From: Diprion similis
Taxonomy: Eukaryota; Arthropoda; Insecta; Hymenoptera; Diprionidae
Assembly (NCBI RefSeq): GCF_021155765.1
Contig: NC_060112.1
Coordinates: 17,360,001 to 17,424,000 of the forward strand
Length of the DNA: 64,000 bases
Reading direction: 5' to 3'
This document shows positions 50,390-61,688 of this stretch, piece by piece. Both the position numbers and the translations under genes were made by a program. Every line of letters starts with the position of its first letter. Position 1 is the stretch's first letter. The notes under the pieces were generated by a model that made no database searches, was not told the DNA's origin, and saw only the letters and a program-made list of their open reading frames with translations.

Positions 50390-51190
50390 TGATCCGAAAA
50401 ATGGTTCATTTTTTTCTTTCAAAGTCCCACATTCAATAGTGGCAGTAAGGACAAATAAGTTGCCTGTTAAAATATGAGCCCTTCATATTAATATTCCGAG
50501 GTTTCTCATCAGAATTTCCCAATTTCCGTTCAGTTAACATGGGAAAAATTTGGTTTGTCACTTCTGAATGATATAACTCACCAATGGGCGAAAATACAGG
50601 AATGCCCAATACATATTTTTTTTAGATAATTGAACGCTCTACAAAAAAAATTCCCAGTCATATGATAAATCTACTCATTCAAAAGTTGTTCAATGTCAAA
50701 GTTGAACTTATATAAAATTTTACCTTTTCTAGAGTAATAGCAAAACTACCAGACTTATCACAAAACGTCATGGGACCTTCTTTGTAAAGCATTTTTAGTG
50801 TCATTAAATAATTTACAAACCCAACAGTTTGAACTAATAAAAATGTAAAATTTATATATACCTATTCAGCTTTGACATTGAATAACTTTTGAACAAGTAG
50901 ATGTATCATGTGACGACTGCGGGCTTTTTTGTAAAGCATTCAATTCTCTACTAAAATATGTATTGGGTATTTCTGTGTGTTCACCTGTTGGCGAGTTATA
51001 AAATTCAGAGGTAACGAACCTTTTTCCCATGTTCAATGGATAGGAAATGAGAAGTTGAGATAAGGAACATCTAAATAATAATATTAATAGCTCATATTGT
51101 ATCAGACATCTTATTTCACCTTTAGCAAATATTGAATGTGTAACTTTGATAATAATTTTAAAAAATTCGTCCATTTTTTTAAATCCCGTA
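50390..51190. mobile_element. Large fold-back element: about 330-bp inverted arms around a short spacer
   Basis: The left arm (about 50390-50735) and right arm (about 50850-51190) are imperfect inverted copies along their whole length. Matching blocks, left versus reverse complement of right: CCCAATACATATTTT in both; TTCAAAAGTTGTTCAATGTC versus TTCAAAAGTTATTCAATGTC; AACATGGGAAAAA in both; CACATTCAATAGT versus CACATTCAATATT; AAATATGAGC versus CAATATGAGC. The roughly 115-bp spacer shows no symmetry, and there is no transposase frame. The left outer end reads TTAGGTTGATCCGAAAAAT, slightly reminiscent of mariner ends, but the right end does not repeat it. It lies in the spacer after the swm poly(A) signal. 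Confidence 0.85.
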
Positions 51191-52783
51191 ATAAATAAAA
51201 TGTAGATTAGAGATATAATTTATTTTTCAAATCTAGATCTAGATCATTCAAAAAATATCTCAAGGAGATTTACGACTAAAGTTGAATATTTTATCTTATT
51301 GATTCATTATCTAGTTACTAAAAAATATCTGTATTTATCGTGTATATTTCAAGATTCTAAACTTTCAAGTAGTTTTTCCTCTAAGGGTATATAGTGCTTT
51401 GAAATTCTTTATACGTCAGGATCTTTGGAAACAGATACTGCAGGTGGTTTTTACAATTTTTTCGAATTTTATTTTCAAAAGGTCATTTTCCACTTCTGTG
51501 TGATGATTTATTTACAAATTACGTTAGTGGTAAAAGCACATTTTCATGGACCTCAAAATTTACCATTCCCCAATTATAATAGCTTTACAGAGAAACTCAC
51601 TGAGGAAGAATATCACAAGATTTTGCTTTTACTTGCCGCTCAATAATCTAGTTGTTTACAAAGATCCTTGGTTAAAAATCCTAACTAAGTGCATAATTAG
51701 ATTCCACTTATAGAATACAATAATAAGATGTGAGAATTCTCGAACTTCCAAACAATAGCCTTCAGGAGTAAGTAGTACTAATAAATTTTTGCACCGTTAC
51801 CCAAATTGTACATGCTATAAATTCATGAGAACGTTATAAACTCTGTTTCCGCAATCACATACTCGGCCTTTAATAGCATTCAGTTATTATGACAAACTGT
51901 GACCTTCAAAATTTCTGTGCTGCAAAAATGAATTCGAGGAAGCCATTACTTTGGAACAATCATTTTAGAAGTAAAGTTCTCTTGGATGTAATACATAGGT
52001 ATGTATTTTATATATATTTTAGTAAGTCCTTTCCTCAAGAAGAGACTTCACTTTCACGCAACCATTCCATATGCCATACACGATTTTGCACCAATATTTC
52101 ATGAATGAGTGTGTAATATACATATTCCAACAAGAGTACTGTTTGCTAAAGTGCTAATCTACCGAAAAAAGGGTTTGCATCCGTCTTAAATGAAAAAAAA
52201 CATTGGATCATCAAATAACGAATATCTGAATAAGATCAGTAGAACTTTTCCCTCAAAATGCTAAAGCTTGCTAAAATTCATTTTCCAGGTGCAGGATTCT
52301 TGGTTCAGCGATGAATTACTGATTCAGCTTTGTTAAAATACTAATGAAGTAAAACTTCATAACAATAGGCTATATTAAGACGGAATAAGTTTACTATCTG
52401 AAAAAATAGTGCATGCAAAATTTTTGGAACAAAGTCTTGCAATTGATACATAATCAATTGTGGTTACGATTTTGGGAATTAATCATTAACTCAATCTTTG
52501 ACTTAATCTTTGCCAATTAATCGCACTAAAAATCTGGTATAACACTATAAGCGAACCAATTATTGGCCGGTCAAAACTAATTTTACTTTACGAATTTGAA
52601 ACCTTTTACTACTTATGTAAGAGTTATAATATTATTGATAAACACGTTGCTCTTCAGCAAGTATCAGAGTCTGCTTGGAACTAAATCGTATACTACTGGT
52701 TGTAGTGGTTGTGGGATAATACGAATTTGCAATGACGGAAAGGAAGCCACTTTTGTATCGCATCTTCTACTGTTCGACGGACG
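51191..52783. other. Spacer between the fold-back and the SLC10A7 stop codon
   Basis: About 1.6 kb, AT-rich, without recognisable exons. The frames at 51425-51646 and 51889-52104 have no similarity to known families and no plausible splice partners. The 3' untranslated region of SLC10A7 (minus strand) must occupy the part nearest 52783. Confidence 0.5.
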
Positions 52784-54533
52784 TCAGGGAGCGACCCAGT
52801 TTGCCAAAAGACTCCCAAGCAAAAGTTGTGCGACTGGTAAAACTGAGAGTGGCAAAGTAATGGAAGGTCCATGGGCTGATCCGTGATAAGCACCTCGGAG
52901 AAGCCATCCTCCAAGACCCACAGACTTGTGTGTTGTGGTAAACAAGGCAGCTAGCAGAATCTTGCGGGATAACCAACGTGAACACAGCACCCAACAAAGC
53001 CAGGCAACAATAAGTTGTTCTACACAGGCTGAAATTCGTTCTCATTACCACTATATCATTTACTACAATCCATTATCATAATACTAATGTTATAAGATGA
53101 ATAAATTGTTCTTAAGTATTGTAGAAGATGATCACCGATTAGAATGCAGAGCAGTATGTCAACTGCCTGAAGAGATGAAGCATCGGCCGACAGAGCATCG
53201 CAGAACCAATGATATGCAGTTAGCAACAGTAATCCCTGCGGAACCCACGCAGTTCGAGTTCCATAACAGATTTTTAACTTAGTAGTAAGTGGCTGTAAGA
53301 TACCACCGACACCTAAGGGTATCAAGGTGCTCAATAACAATTCTCTGACATTGATGCCAACAAAAGGTGCAGTTGATGCACCCAGCTGGAACATTAGAAA
53401 TCAATTTATTACATTCCCTTAACAAAAGGCAAGCAGAGATGATGAAAAATATTTCATTATATTTGTTAATCTGTTCTGATAGACCTGCAAGTAGATTATC
53501 ATTGACTTTTACAAAGTAGCTCACACTATCTCACCATTATGTACAACAAGAATGGGGATAGAAATAGTCCAACAAAGTATGATGTCAATGTTGTAACTAT
53601 GCTCGTTGGTAGATCTGCGTCTGCCAATCGGCTCAGTACAAGACCCGTACTAAATGGAGGTGGCATGCAATACAACACCTGAAACGAGTTTTTTTTAAAT
53701 ATAATAATCGTCTAGGCTTTATATAAACCAGTATTTACAAACCACAGAGTATACATATGCTTCCAAATGGAATATCTTTCAATGATTGATATGTCTCACA
53801 TGTTCTCCTACAGAGATACATTTTGACTGATCCAAGGCCACTGGTATCATCTGCTACTATCTATTGATTCTGCATAGCAGATAATATGAGCAGCCCTAAA
53901 TCGATCAGAATCCATCTGTAGTGTACGAAAATTACCTCCATTCCCTTAAGGAGCCAAATGTTGACCCCAACATATGTTAACAGGCACGTTCCAACTCTGA
54001 TCAATAGAGGCATCAAAATATATACAAAACATATCACAAAAATTTGAAGGTATCCGTTACTTAGCGCTGTGTAGAGCAAAACTGGACTGAAGGAAAGTCC
54101 AGCTTCTAAGTACGTTAAAGGCACAGCAAAATACCAAATCGCCAGGTTCCCATTCATTACCCCTGCAATAAATACGCTAATTTTATTTTTGTCTTTAGAA
54201 TTCTTTTATTTGGAAATGAGTTTATTCATAATAGAAACGCAATGGCTAACAGACGCTACATCTGCGCATTATAAAACTAACATATAATCACTTATTGCTG
54301 AACAATTATTGTTTCTTTGTAATTTGTAGGAAATTCCACAGTTGTATGCATAGATCTGCTAGTTAGGTGAAATAATTTATCGACTGCGTAAATAATTACT
54401 GCAAGTAGTAATAACACTTACCGTTTACACCTCCAAAATCAGGTTTTACTGATGCTAGTAGCATACAGATTAATAACAATGTAAAGAAACCATATCGAAA
54501 TACCAGTTTGTTCTTATTTTCAGATTTGCTCAT
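52784..54533 (-). CDS. SLC10A7: SLC10A7 (P7 bile-acid cotransporter-like family), 325 aa membrane protein
   Basis: Five minus-strand exons: 54422-54533, 53936-54162, 53535-53678, 53136-53385 and 52784-53028, joined in phase to 325 aa. Family hallmarks are VNIWLLKGMEVVLYCMPPPF (human has WLLKGLQTVGCMPPP), the central LGASTAPFVGINV, and near the C-terminus LFTTTHKSVGLG (human STHKSLTLGIP) and the final LPVAQLLLGSLL. Roughly ten hydrophobic segments are evident. SLC10A7 is a Golgi/plasma-membrane protein needed for normal glycosaminoglycan synthesis and calcium regulation in vertebrates; it is not a proven bile-acid carrier. The protein is slightly shorter than the human one (about 340 aa). The donor of the fourth exon is unusual (ATCG|GTGATC), but phase and similarity on both sides support it. 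The start ATG at 54533 gives MSKSENKNKLVFRYGFFTLL. Confidence 0.88.
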
Positions 54534-55883
54534 TGTGGTAGTATATCGTGTTATATCTTGCACAGAGTTTTGAAGTCAATTCTTGAGATTCCTGTGTTTA
54601 TAGTTTATCTCTGATTTAAAACTTTTTATCCCACTCTGCTGAGATATGTGAAAATTGATTAAAATCAACAAAAAAAATATAGTATTCGATAAAAGCATGC
54701 CAAAGTTGATTACTGCCTAACTATTTTCATTCCCTGTAATTCTCGGTCCATCAGAGTTTACTAGCTGTGCAAATATGTAGCATAGTTGGGTCACTCAGAA
54801 ATTGTAGCACTGTTCGAATGCACATGTGAATTTGAAATTATTATTATTGATTGACGCTGCTGAAAATAATTATAACAAGTCATTCGCAAATGCTCCTCTA
54901 TTTACTAGTGCTTCTATTAATATTCATTGAAAATCATGCGCTGTGTGACTTCTGTAGTAAAGACTAAGCTTGGCATATAATAATGTAGTTGAAATTCTAA
55001 AGAACAGAACTTCTTAAGTATTTCAACTTTTTCGCAAAACTACAATAGTGTATCTAATAGCTAAAGGTGTATAATAAAATGGAAATGGGATGAATATGAA
55101 ATGAAATAATAAGGATAACAACGAGATGTTTTTAATAGAACCTTACAATTATATTACTTACAAGAAATGCTCATTTTATAATACATACACTACCTATGAA
55201 CAGCAAGTTGTAAGTAAATACAATAGTGATTGCAAGCATGATGAATTATTGACATTAAATATTCTATTAATAATAATAATAGCCATTGTTATTAGCTGGT
55301 AATGAATAAGAGTGCACGATAGCCACGTCAGATTGATAGAAAGAAATCTACGAGAGGAATCCTACGTAAAAATATACAATTTGTCAACAAATCAATGAGT
55401 GCTTCTGCTCGTGTACCGTGTCACAAGAGGTAGTGTCCAATTCGCATGGCCGGTTGCACAATTTTAAATCGAGCAGACGACCCACGGGTACACATTCAAC
55501 GTATTTTCGGAGACGAGTGTCTGTCAACTGATACCATCTGAAAGATTTAAAAAGATGGTTCACAAGACCAGTAATTATGAGCGTTTTCTACGTTCAGCCG
55601 AAAAATAATAGAAATAAATTACATTGTGAACGGTAATTTACCGCACATACGCAGTATATGAAAAATTCGCGATTAATTCAAATCGCTTTTCCGACTAAAT
55701 ATCCCGTCTAGCATCTGCTCTAAATTCCGATCAATTGTCCGCAACTCTCAAACGAGCTCTATATCGAATTCAGGAGTCGAAATACGACTACAATCGAATT
55801 TGGTACTGACGGGTGCTGCTAGAGTTGGCACCGTGAGTTGACGCCAGTCTGTAATCTGGATTGTCGGGTCACTGTTGTTAAAC
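54534..55883. other. Divergent spacer between SLC10A7 and Rpn9
   Basis: About 1.35 kb containing both promoters, head to head. No TATA box stands out. The last 130 bases before the Rpn9 ATG are less AT-rich than the rest. No coding frame is supported. Confidence 0.5.
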
Positions 55884-57793
55884 ATGGCGGCTGCAGTTGC
55901 TTCAAGTGCCACAAAGGATGTCACATCATATTTATCCCAAAAACAAAACGTTCCCGATAAGGACTTAGCATCGGAATGGGCGCAGCTCGAAGAACTATAC
56001 AACAAGAAGTACGTTAACTTAGTTTTTTCATACGACCTCGATGAATGTTTTGAAATAATTTTAACCTCCCATCATCCCGGTGACTTGCAGGCTTTGGCAT
56101 CAGCTCACGTTGAAGTTGGAAGCATTTGTAAAACATCCTGCCCTACAGCAAGGCGATAATCTTGTACAACTGTACAATCATTTTTTGTCAACCTTCGAAA
56201 ATAAGTAAGTATTAACGTTATTGACGATGTTTGGACAAGGTTGGAACATAACCTCACATTAGGGTATAGGTCAATACCGTTACTTTTATTGTTAATCATA
56301 CTTTTTCCTCGACCACATTATTGTCGATAACATTATTCTTTTTACACATATACGTGTCGGATGTAAACATAGTTTGAGCTATAGAGCATTACCAAAAGAA
56401 AATACGGTTAAAATTTTATATGAAATCTATTCATAAAAATGAAATAGGAATGTTGGTAGAAAAAGAAAATATCTAAACTTCTTATTTTTGTTCAGAGCAA
56501 GTTGTTTCATTTCCTGATGTAATCATGTGACTTTAACAATGTTTGTGAATATTTGGTCTCATTACCTAAAATAGGTAATTGATATAAAAATTGATTATTT
56601 CATTATAAAGAAAGCAGCTTTCATTTTCCTTTATTATTCTGTGTAGGATTAATCCGCTATCGTTGGTTGAAATTTTGGCACATGTAATTCAGCAATTTCC
56701 GGATAAGCAAGAGGCTATAACATTCTTAGAGAAAACAGAATCAAAAATAAAAAATAATAATGAAGCAGTTGCTTTATGCAAAGTTCTAAGTGGACAAATT
56801 CTGCTGGACAAGCTTAATGATCAGGACAGAGCGAAGAAAGTCATTGAAGAGGTTGAGTTGATGCTTGACAATGCAGACGGAATTACAACTGTACATGGTA
56901 GATTTTATCTCCTTGCAAGTAGACTCTATAGACTACAAGGAAAACATGCAGAATATTATCGTACAGCCCTTAGGTGAGTATGTTTGTATGAGATACGATG
57001 TCGACATTGTATGCACACATCCATGGTTGAACAATCGATTTTAATCGCGTTGAAAACAATTTTGGAAACACTGGAACTTTTTTTTATTCACAGGTATCTT
57101 GGTTGCATTGACCTGGACACCTTGAGTAAGCAAGAGCAAGAACAACATGCCTTTTTCCTTGGGCTTGCAGCACTTTTAGGAGAGGGTGTTTATAACCTTG
57201 GCGAGCTTTTGGCTCATCCTGTATTAGAGTCTTTGAAGGGTACCTCCAATGCTTGGTTGGTAGATCTACTCCAAGCGTTTAATGCCGGGAACATTGCGGC
57301 CCTAGAAAAAACAAAGCCACAATGGAGTAAAGTAGCTGATTTAGCTGCACAGGAATTGAAGCTCAGACAGAAGATTTCCCTCTTGTGTCTAATGGAGATG
57401 ACATTCAAACGGCAAGCTAATAATCGGTAAAATAATAAATATCAACCTATTTCATACTTTAATACGTTGTTTGTAACTGAGATATTCATGCGCCAATTAA
57501 TTGGAATCCTTGGTCTAATTATTAGGCAGCTGACGTTTGCTGAAATCTCACACGAGACCCGATTGCCTATTGGCGAGGTTGAACTTCTTGTTATGAAAGC
57601 ATTGGCACAGGGTTTGGTTCGTGGCGCTATTGATCAAGTAGCTGCAACAGTGAACATGACTTGGGTACAGCCACGAGTATTGGATCGTGCACAGATAGCT
57701 GGAATGGTACAGCGATTAGAGGGATGGTGTAAAGACGTCAATTCAATGGAGAGTCTTCTCGAAACTCGGGCATCTGAAATTCTTACTCTCTAA
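55884..57793 (+). CDS. Rpn9: 26S proteasome lid subunit Rpn9 (PSMD13), 388 aa
   Basis: Five plus-strand exons: 55884-56008, 56091-56204, 56647-56973, 57094-57426 and 57526-57793, all phase 2 junctions, giving 388 aa (human PSMD13 376). Conserved blocks in order: [20 protein letters not shown] (around residue 36), [63 protein letters not shown], then the PCI domain with [52 protein letters not shown] and [19 protein letters not shown]. Rpn9 is a scaffold of the regulatory-particle lid and packs beside Rpn5/Rpn11/Rpn10 to hold the deubiquitinating module. The start ATG lies in AACATGGCGGCTGC, a good animal context. The first intron is 82 nt. I am certain of the family and distinguish it from COP9 subunit 4 by these blocks. 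Confidence 0.96.
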
Positions 57794-57937
57794 TGTTGTG
57801 TCCCAAACTGGGACCGTGTTCGATGAAACAACGCAGTTTAGAAATTTGAAACTTGTTGAAACACACTGTAACGTACATGCGTAATAACGGCGACACTTTT
57901 AACAGTACGTAATCGAGTTCTTCATTGACTCTTTATC

Positions 57938-57943
57938 AATAAA
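57938..57943 (+). terminator. Polyadenylation signal of Rpn9
   Basis: AATAAA in TATCAATAAAAG, about 145 nt after the Rpn9 stop codon. Confidence 0.6.
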
Positions 57944-58929
57944 AGTTCTGAGCTGTTTAAATTCGCGCAACAACCATGGTTCATTTATAAGAGGCATTTC
58001 TTTGTTATACCATATTTTCTTACGACTATCCTAGGTAGGTATATTTTTTGGATGTCTCATTTCGGCCACTGAAACCTATTGCTGGCGTATAATAATTATC
58101 AAACCAAATTCAAGTTTGATAGACGCCTTATAAATGAATCACAGATTGAATACGGTGTCATGTAAGTAACTATAAAATAATATGTAAGTTAACGAAACAA
58201 AACTCTAAAAATATCGTGATGTGGAATGATGAAACTAATAAAATTTCAACCTCGTCATTGTGACTTTGACTTTGGAATACCATATTTTTGTTAGGTACTG
58301 GTTGCACTGATTAGGCTGTGCGTACAACATCCGAGTATCGCTACCAAACTTACATTCAGTATTTAATATACGTATCGCGGATATGCGGCCTAAAGGCGAA
58401 ACTACTGAGTGAATTGCGAATCAAAAGAGTTTTGTCGAAAGAGCCTGGCCAAAAGATGAGTAGGTTGGCTACGTCGCGAAAATCAAGAATGTTCACAAAG
58501 TCGCAAATGTTTTCAATCAGCCTTTTTAGATGATAGCTTTCTAAAAATTTATAACAATCCAACTGAATACAGCTTAGGAATACTCTTTGGCAGACTTGAT
58601 TAATCGTGAATGTGTCATGACAAAAAAAAACCTGACCATGGCCTTATAGCTTAAAATCGATTATTGGAAAAGCCATTAATATAAAATTGGCGCGCATAAT
58701 ATTTATCAGTGGATTCATTAAAGAAAACCCAATCATGAGGTAAATTATACTTAGATGTTCTTTAGGCGCTAGGTAGATGCCCCAATAGAAATACAGGTAC
58801 TTAGGGCTTGGCTTTATTTTGCTGAAAATGAAGAGATTACAAATATTATCAATCTGATGAAAGTAACGGGAAAGGCTCGGTTGGATACCACCCAATCAGA
58901 CAAACGCCGATCGACCTAAACTGACATAA
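57944..58929. other. Spacer downstream of Rpn9
   Basis: AT-rich. Small frames at 58318-58533 and 58356-58562 overlap on opposite strands and resemble nothing known. I see nothing supportable here. Confidence 0.45.
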
Positions 58930-59220
58930 TTCCAAATATCTAAATTCATAAATTTCAAATACGAAAAAGGGTATAACAGCCTAGTTCTATATGCAATTCT
59001 GAATATCCAAATTCTGGTTTCACATAAAAATAAAGAAATGGCATCAAAACTACGAAATCACGAATCGAATCAAGACGATTTCGTAGTTTTCATATCATTT
59101 CTTTATTTTTGCGTAAAACCGGAAGTTTTTTTACACGTTTCTGGTCAGAATTGTATCTCGAATTTGTCTGTCATGCCCTTTTTCGTAAGTATTTGAGATC
59201 TGAGAACGTAGATATTTGAA
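58930..59220. mobile_element. Fold-back/MITE, about 290 bp, nearly perfect palindromic organisation
   Basis: The left arm (58930-59060) reads TTCCAAATATCTA, then CAAATACGAAAAAGGG, CAATTCTGA and AAAATAAAGAAATGGCAT, with AAAACTACGAAAT at its inner end. The right arm (59077-59220), reverse-complemented, has the same blocks in the same order: TTCAAATATCTAC, CAAATACTTACGAAAAAGGG, CAATTCTGA, AAAATAAAGAAATGATAT, AAAACTACGAAAT. The loop is only about 16 nt. There is no coding capacity. Confidence 0.85.
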
Positions 59221-59229
59221 AAGATGTCA

Positions 59230-59440
59230 GAAAGTAACAATGTAAGAATCACACCTGCCACCAACTTCAGACTGCGCAACTCGCCCGGAATTTTGAAACG
59301 GTATGTTTCAAATTTCAACCGGCTGGCGGCACTGAACTGTATACTACTTCGGCGATTGAGAGTACTTTCTAGCGCGGCGCGGCGGCATTCTCTTTAGAAC
59401 AGCCGGAGCGAAACTACGCGCGCCGATAGACCAGAGTTCA
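59230..59440. other. Locally GC-rich, CpG-rich patch
   Basis: The stretch around 59320-59435 has GCGCGGCGCGGCGGC and CGCGCGCCG within otherwise AT-rich spacer. Such a patch may be a promoter or unmethylated island, possibly an upstream start of the SID-1-like gene, but no transcript feature such as an initiator plus donor is clear. Confidence 0.35.
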
Positions 59441-60074
59441 AGATCGCATCGTTCAGGCTGTGTCACGTAATTCAATAAATTTATGTATATATTCTCACCA
59501 AATTCATTGGTGAATAATATATGAATGGCAGATGTGCGGCCTATATGAAAAACGAGTTATCGAAATTAAAATAGCTCGGAAACATTTGCGGCGAGTCTCA
59601 TCCATCTTGACTACACCGACGTACTACGTTAACTATGATCTCTGTACTAAATGGATAGATAATTGTTAGACTCCAGTTGTTCCCATTGGAAGCTTTTTTC
59701 CACCTTGCCGCTAGCCCGGGAAATAGTGGTCAGCGTATTTAAATATAGATATCTGCGGCCAATAAAAGAAAAAGTAATAGATATCTACAGGTACCATAAG
59801 CCAATGTATTTTCTTGGTATCAAGTCAGAGTCATTCACCTTCATTTTGGCACCAATGTTTTAATCAATTTGAAATTATAAGTAACAAGTAAAAATCGTCA
59901 ACCATAAATTGACCTAACTTAATCACTCAAGGTAAAACGCTCGATTTGGCGCATTAGAATAAGTGAAGTATAGTCCTCGAAAACAGAATCTCAAATTTTT
60001 TCAAATTTTTTTCCCTTCTATTTTTAAAGTTATTGTGTGGGGTATCTCATACAGTTTTAGCTATAAAATTAAAA

Positions 60075-60300
60075 ACAAAGAGGATGACAATCACACGAGT
60101 TGCGATCGTCCACTTTTGGCCCGAGTCTGGCTTTGCATGGCAGTTTTGCGGGACGCTAGTGACCAGTTTTATGTCCCTGGAGACGAAAGTGATCTTCCAA
60201 GGGACAAAAATGAAGCAATTGTGGACCACACATGCGCAAACCTAACTTTACAAGACTGAGATGAAATCGGCTACTTTCGTCCCGCTAAACCGCTACGCAA
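60075..60300. mobile_element. Palindromic dispersed repeat, copy B (related to 21960-22235)
   Basis: Contains GGATGACAATCACACGAGTT, CCACTTTTGGCCCGAGTC, TTTGCATGGCAGTTTTGCGG and AAAATGAAGCAATTGTGGAC, each with a counterpart (mostly inverted) in copy A at 22 kb. A further CTACTTTCGTCCCGC near 60270 matches the CCCACTTTCGTCCCT end of copy A. No coding frame; several short chance frames cross it. Confidence 0.7.
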
Positions 60301-61688
60301 AGTGTGAAAAAAACGCATTGAGTGTTAATCTATCAATGGAAAGTCTCCTAGCCTCATCTTATCCCACAGACTACTGTCAGTTCGTGCTTTATTCTAACAG
60401 TTGATTCACTCTAGCCTCAGAATATCAATAGAAAAATAAATGAGCTGTTCCACTCACAATCACAACTGTATTCAACATATCAATAATTGATTTTTATTCA
60501 TTCGGCCTCTTCAAAATTGACCATTAATCTAATTGGTCGAAAGTCACCTTTTCTAATTTCAACGAATCTCAAATCTTTACATTTTCGAACTTCTATGTAG
60601 AATCCGAAAAAACGGGTTCTTAAAAAAGTGTCGTTCTGGATGTCGGTAGGTCTGTCGGTCTGTTCGACAAACTGCCGTGATGATCTCGCAGACGGCTCAA
60701 TGAAAAAATTTGATACAGAATTTTACAATGAAATGATGGACATTAAAAATTGCGAGGCCCCGTTTATTTGAACTTCCAGTTCTACCGGAAATGAACCGAT
60801 TCTCAACGTTTAACCGAAAAAGCCTATACTATTTCTTCTTTATTATTTTTTGTAAATGAACAATTGAGTTTTTCTAAGATTATTTATTCATTTAAAAAAA
60901 GTTTTACCGTCTGCCCGCCTATCGGCTTGTCCGGACAAACTCCCGCGATGATTTTGAAAACCTTGACAACCCGATACGTGATCAGCCGATAATGCTAGCT
61001 GCTGCAGGATACCTCATTGTCAGTACCAGATAGATGGCGTTAATAGTCGTCTGAGTTCATGATAATACGTATTAACACAGAATAATCGTCCGTGAATTAT
61101 GGTCTGTGACTAATAGCGCTAATAGCGCATATGAAAATGAATATCATAAATATCACTCACAGTCAGCTGCAGGCGTTACAACAAGCGGGCAAGATCGTGT
61201 TTATCGGACGTTTTTGTTATGTAAATAAATAATAGTTTTCATGGTGAAGTTTCATGCACTTACTGATTACAAAAGAAATAGATCTATGATCGGGTGACAT
61301 TAATTAATGGTATGTAGTGATTTATTTTACCACAATGAAAAGTTGTCATATTCAATTCTTAGTCATACACTTCATCTTATCATTTGTTAAACTTTGATAA
61401 AAAAAATCTGATTTCATCATCAGCCTAATTTATTCAATGTATGTCATCTTCCGAAAGCATGGTTAATCCTAACGCATTTCAAAATCTCTGCCTTTCAAGT
61501 CTCACTGCATATCCCACTCTTCATATTGTAGGAGAAAAAAAAAAACATACAAAATGGGATTCACCAGAAAATTTGAATCTGCTTTGCTGTAGCCGTAACT
61601 TGTGCTCAGTCACATGACTAGTATTTCTAAATTTCTGTTTGTTTATTGAATCAATTTTCTTTATTTTAAAGGTGAAAACACTGCCATT
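60301..61688. other. Spacer and leader region upstream of the SID-1-like gene, with a diverged internal duplication
   Basis: Two related segments, TCTGTTCGACAAACTGCCGT near 60658 and CTTGTCCGGACAAACTCCCG near 60927, share surrounding TCGG/TGATGAT sequence and look like diverged copies of one repeat. Just before the coding start, TTTATTTTAAAG|GTGAAAAC at about 61671 resembles a splice acceptor, so the first coding exon probably begins there, with a non-coding exon upstream. Confidence 0.4.

Noticed and set aside
52767-53051. 94-codon minus-strand frame across the last SLC10A7 exon
   Set aside because: The frame with TTTHKSVGLGGW, one register away, carries the family motif, so this frame is a shadow.
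55884-57793. Possible assignment as COP9 signalosome subunit 4
   Set aside because: The PCI region and N-terminal blocks ([28 protein letters not shown]) are those of PSMD13/Rpn9.
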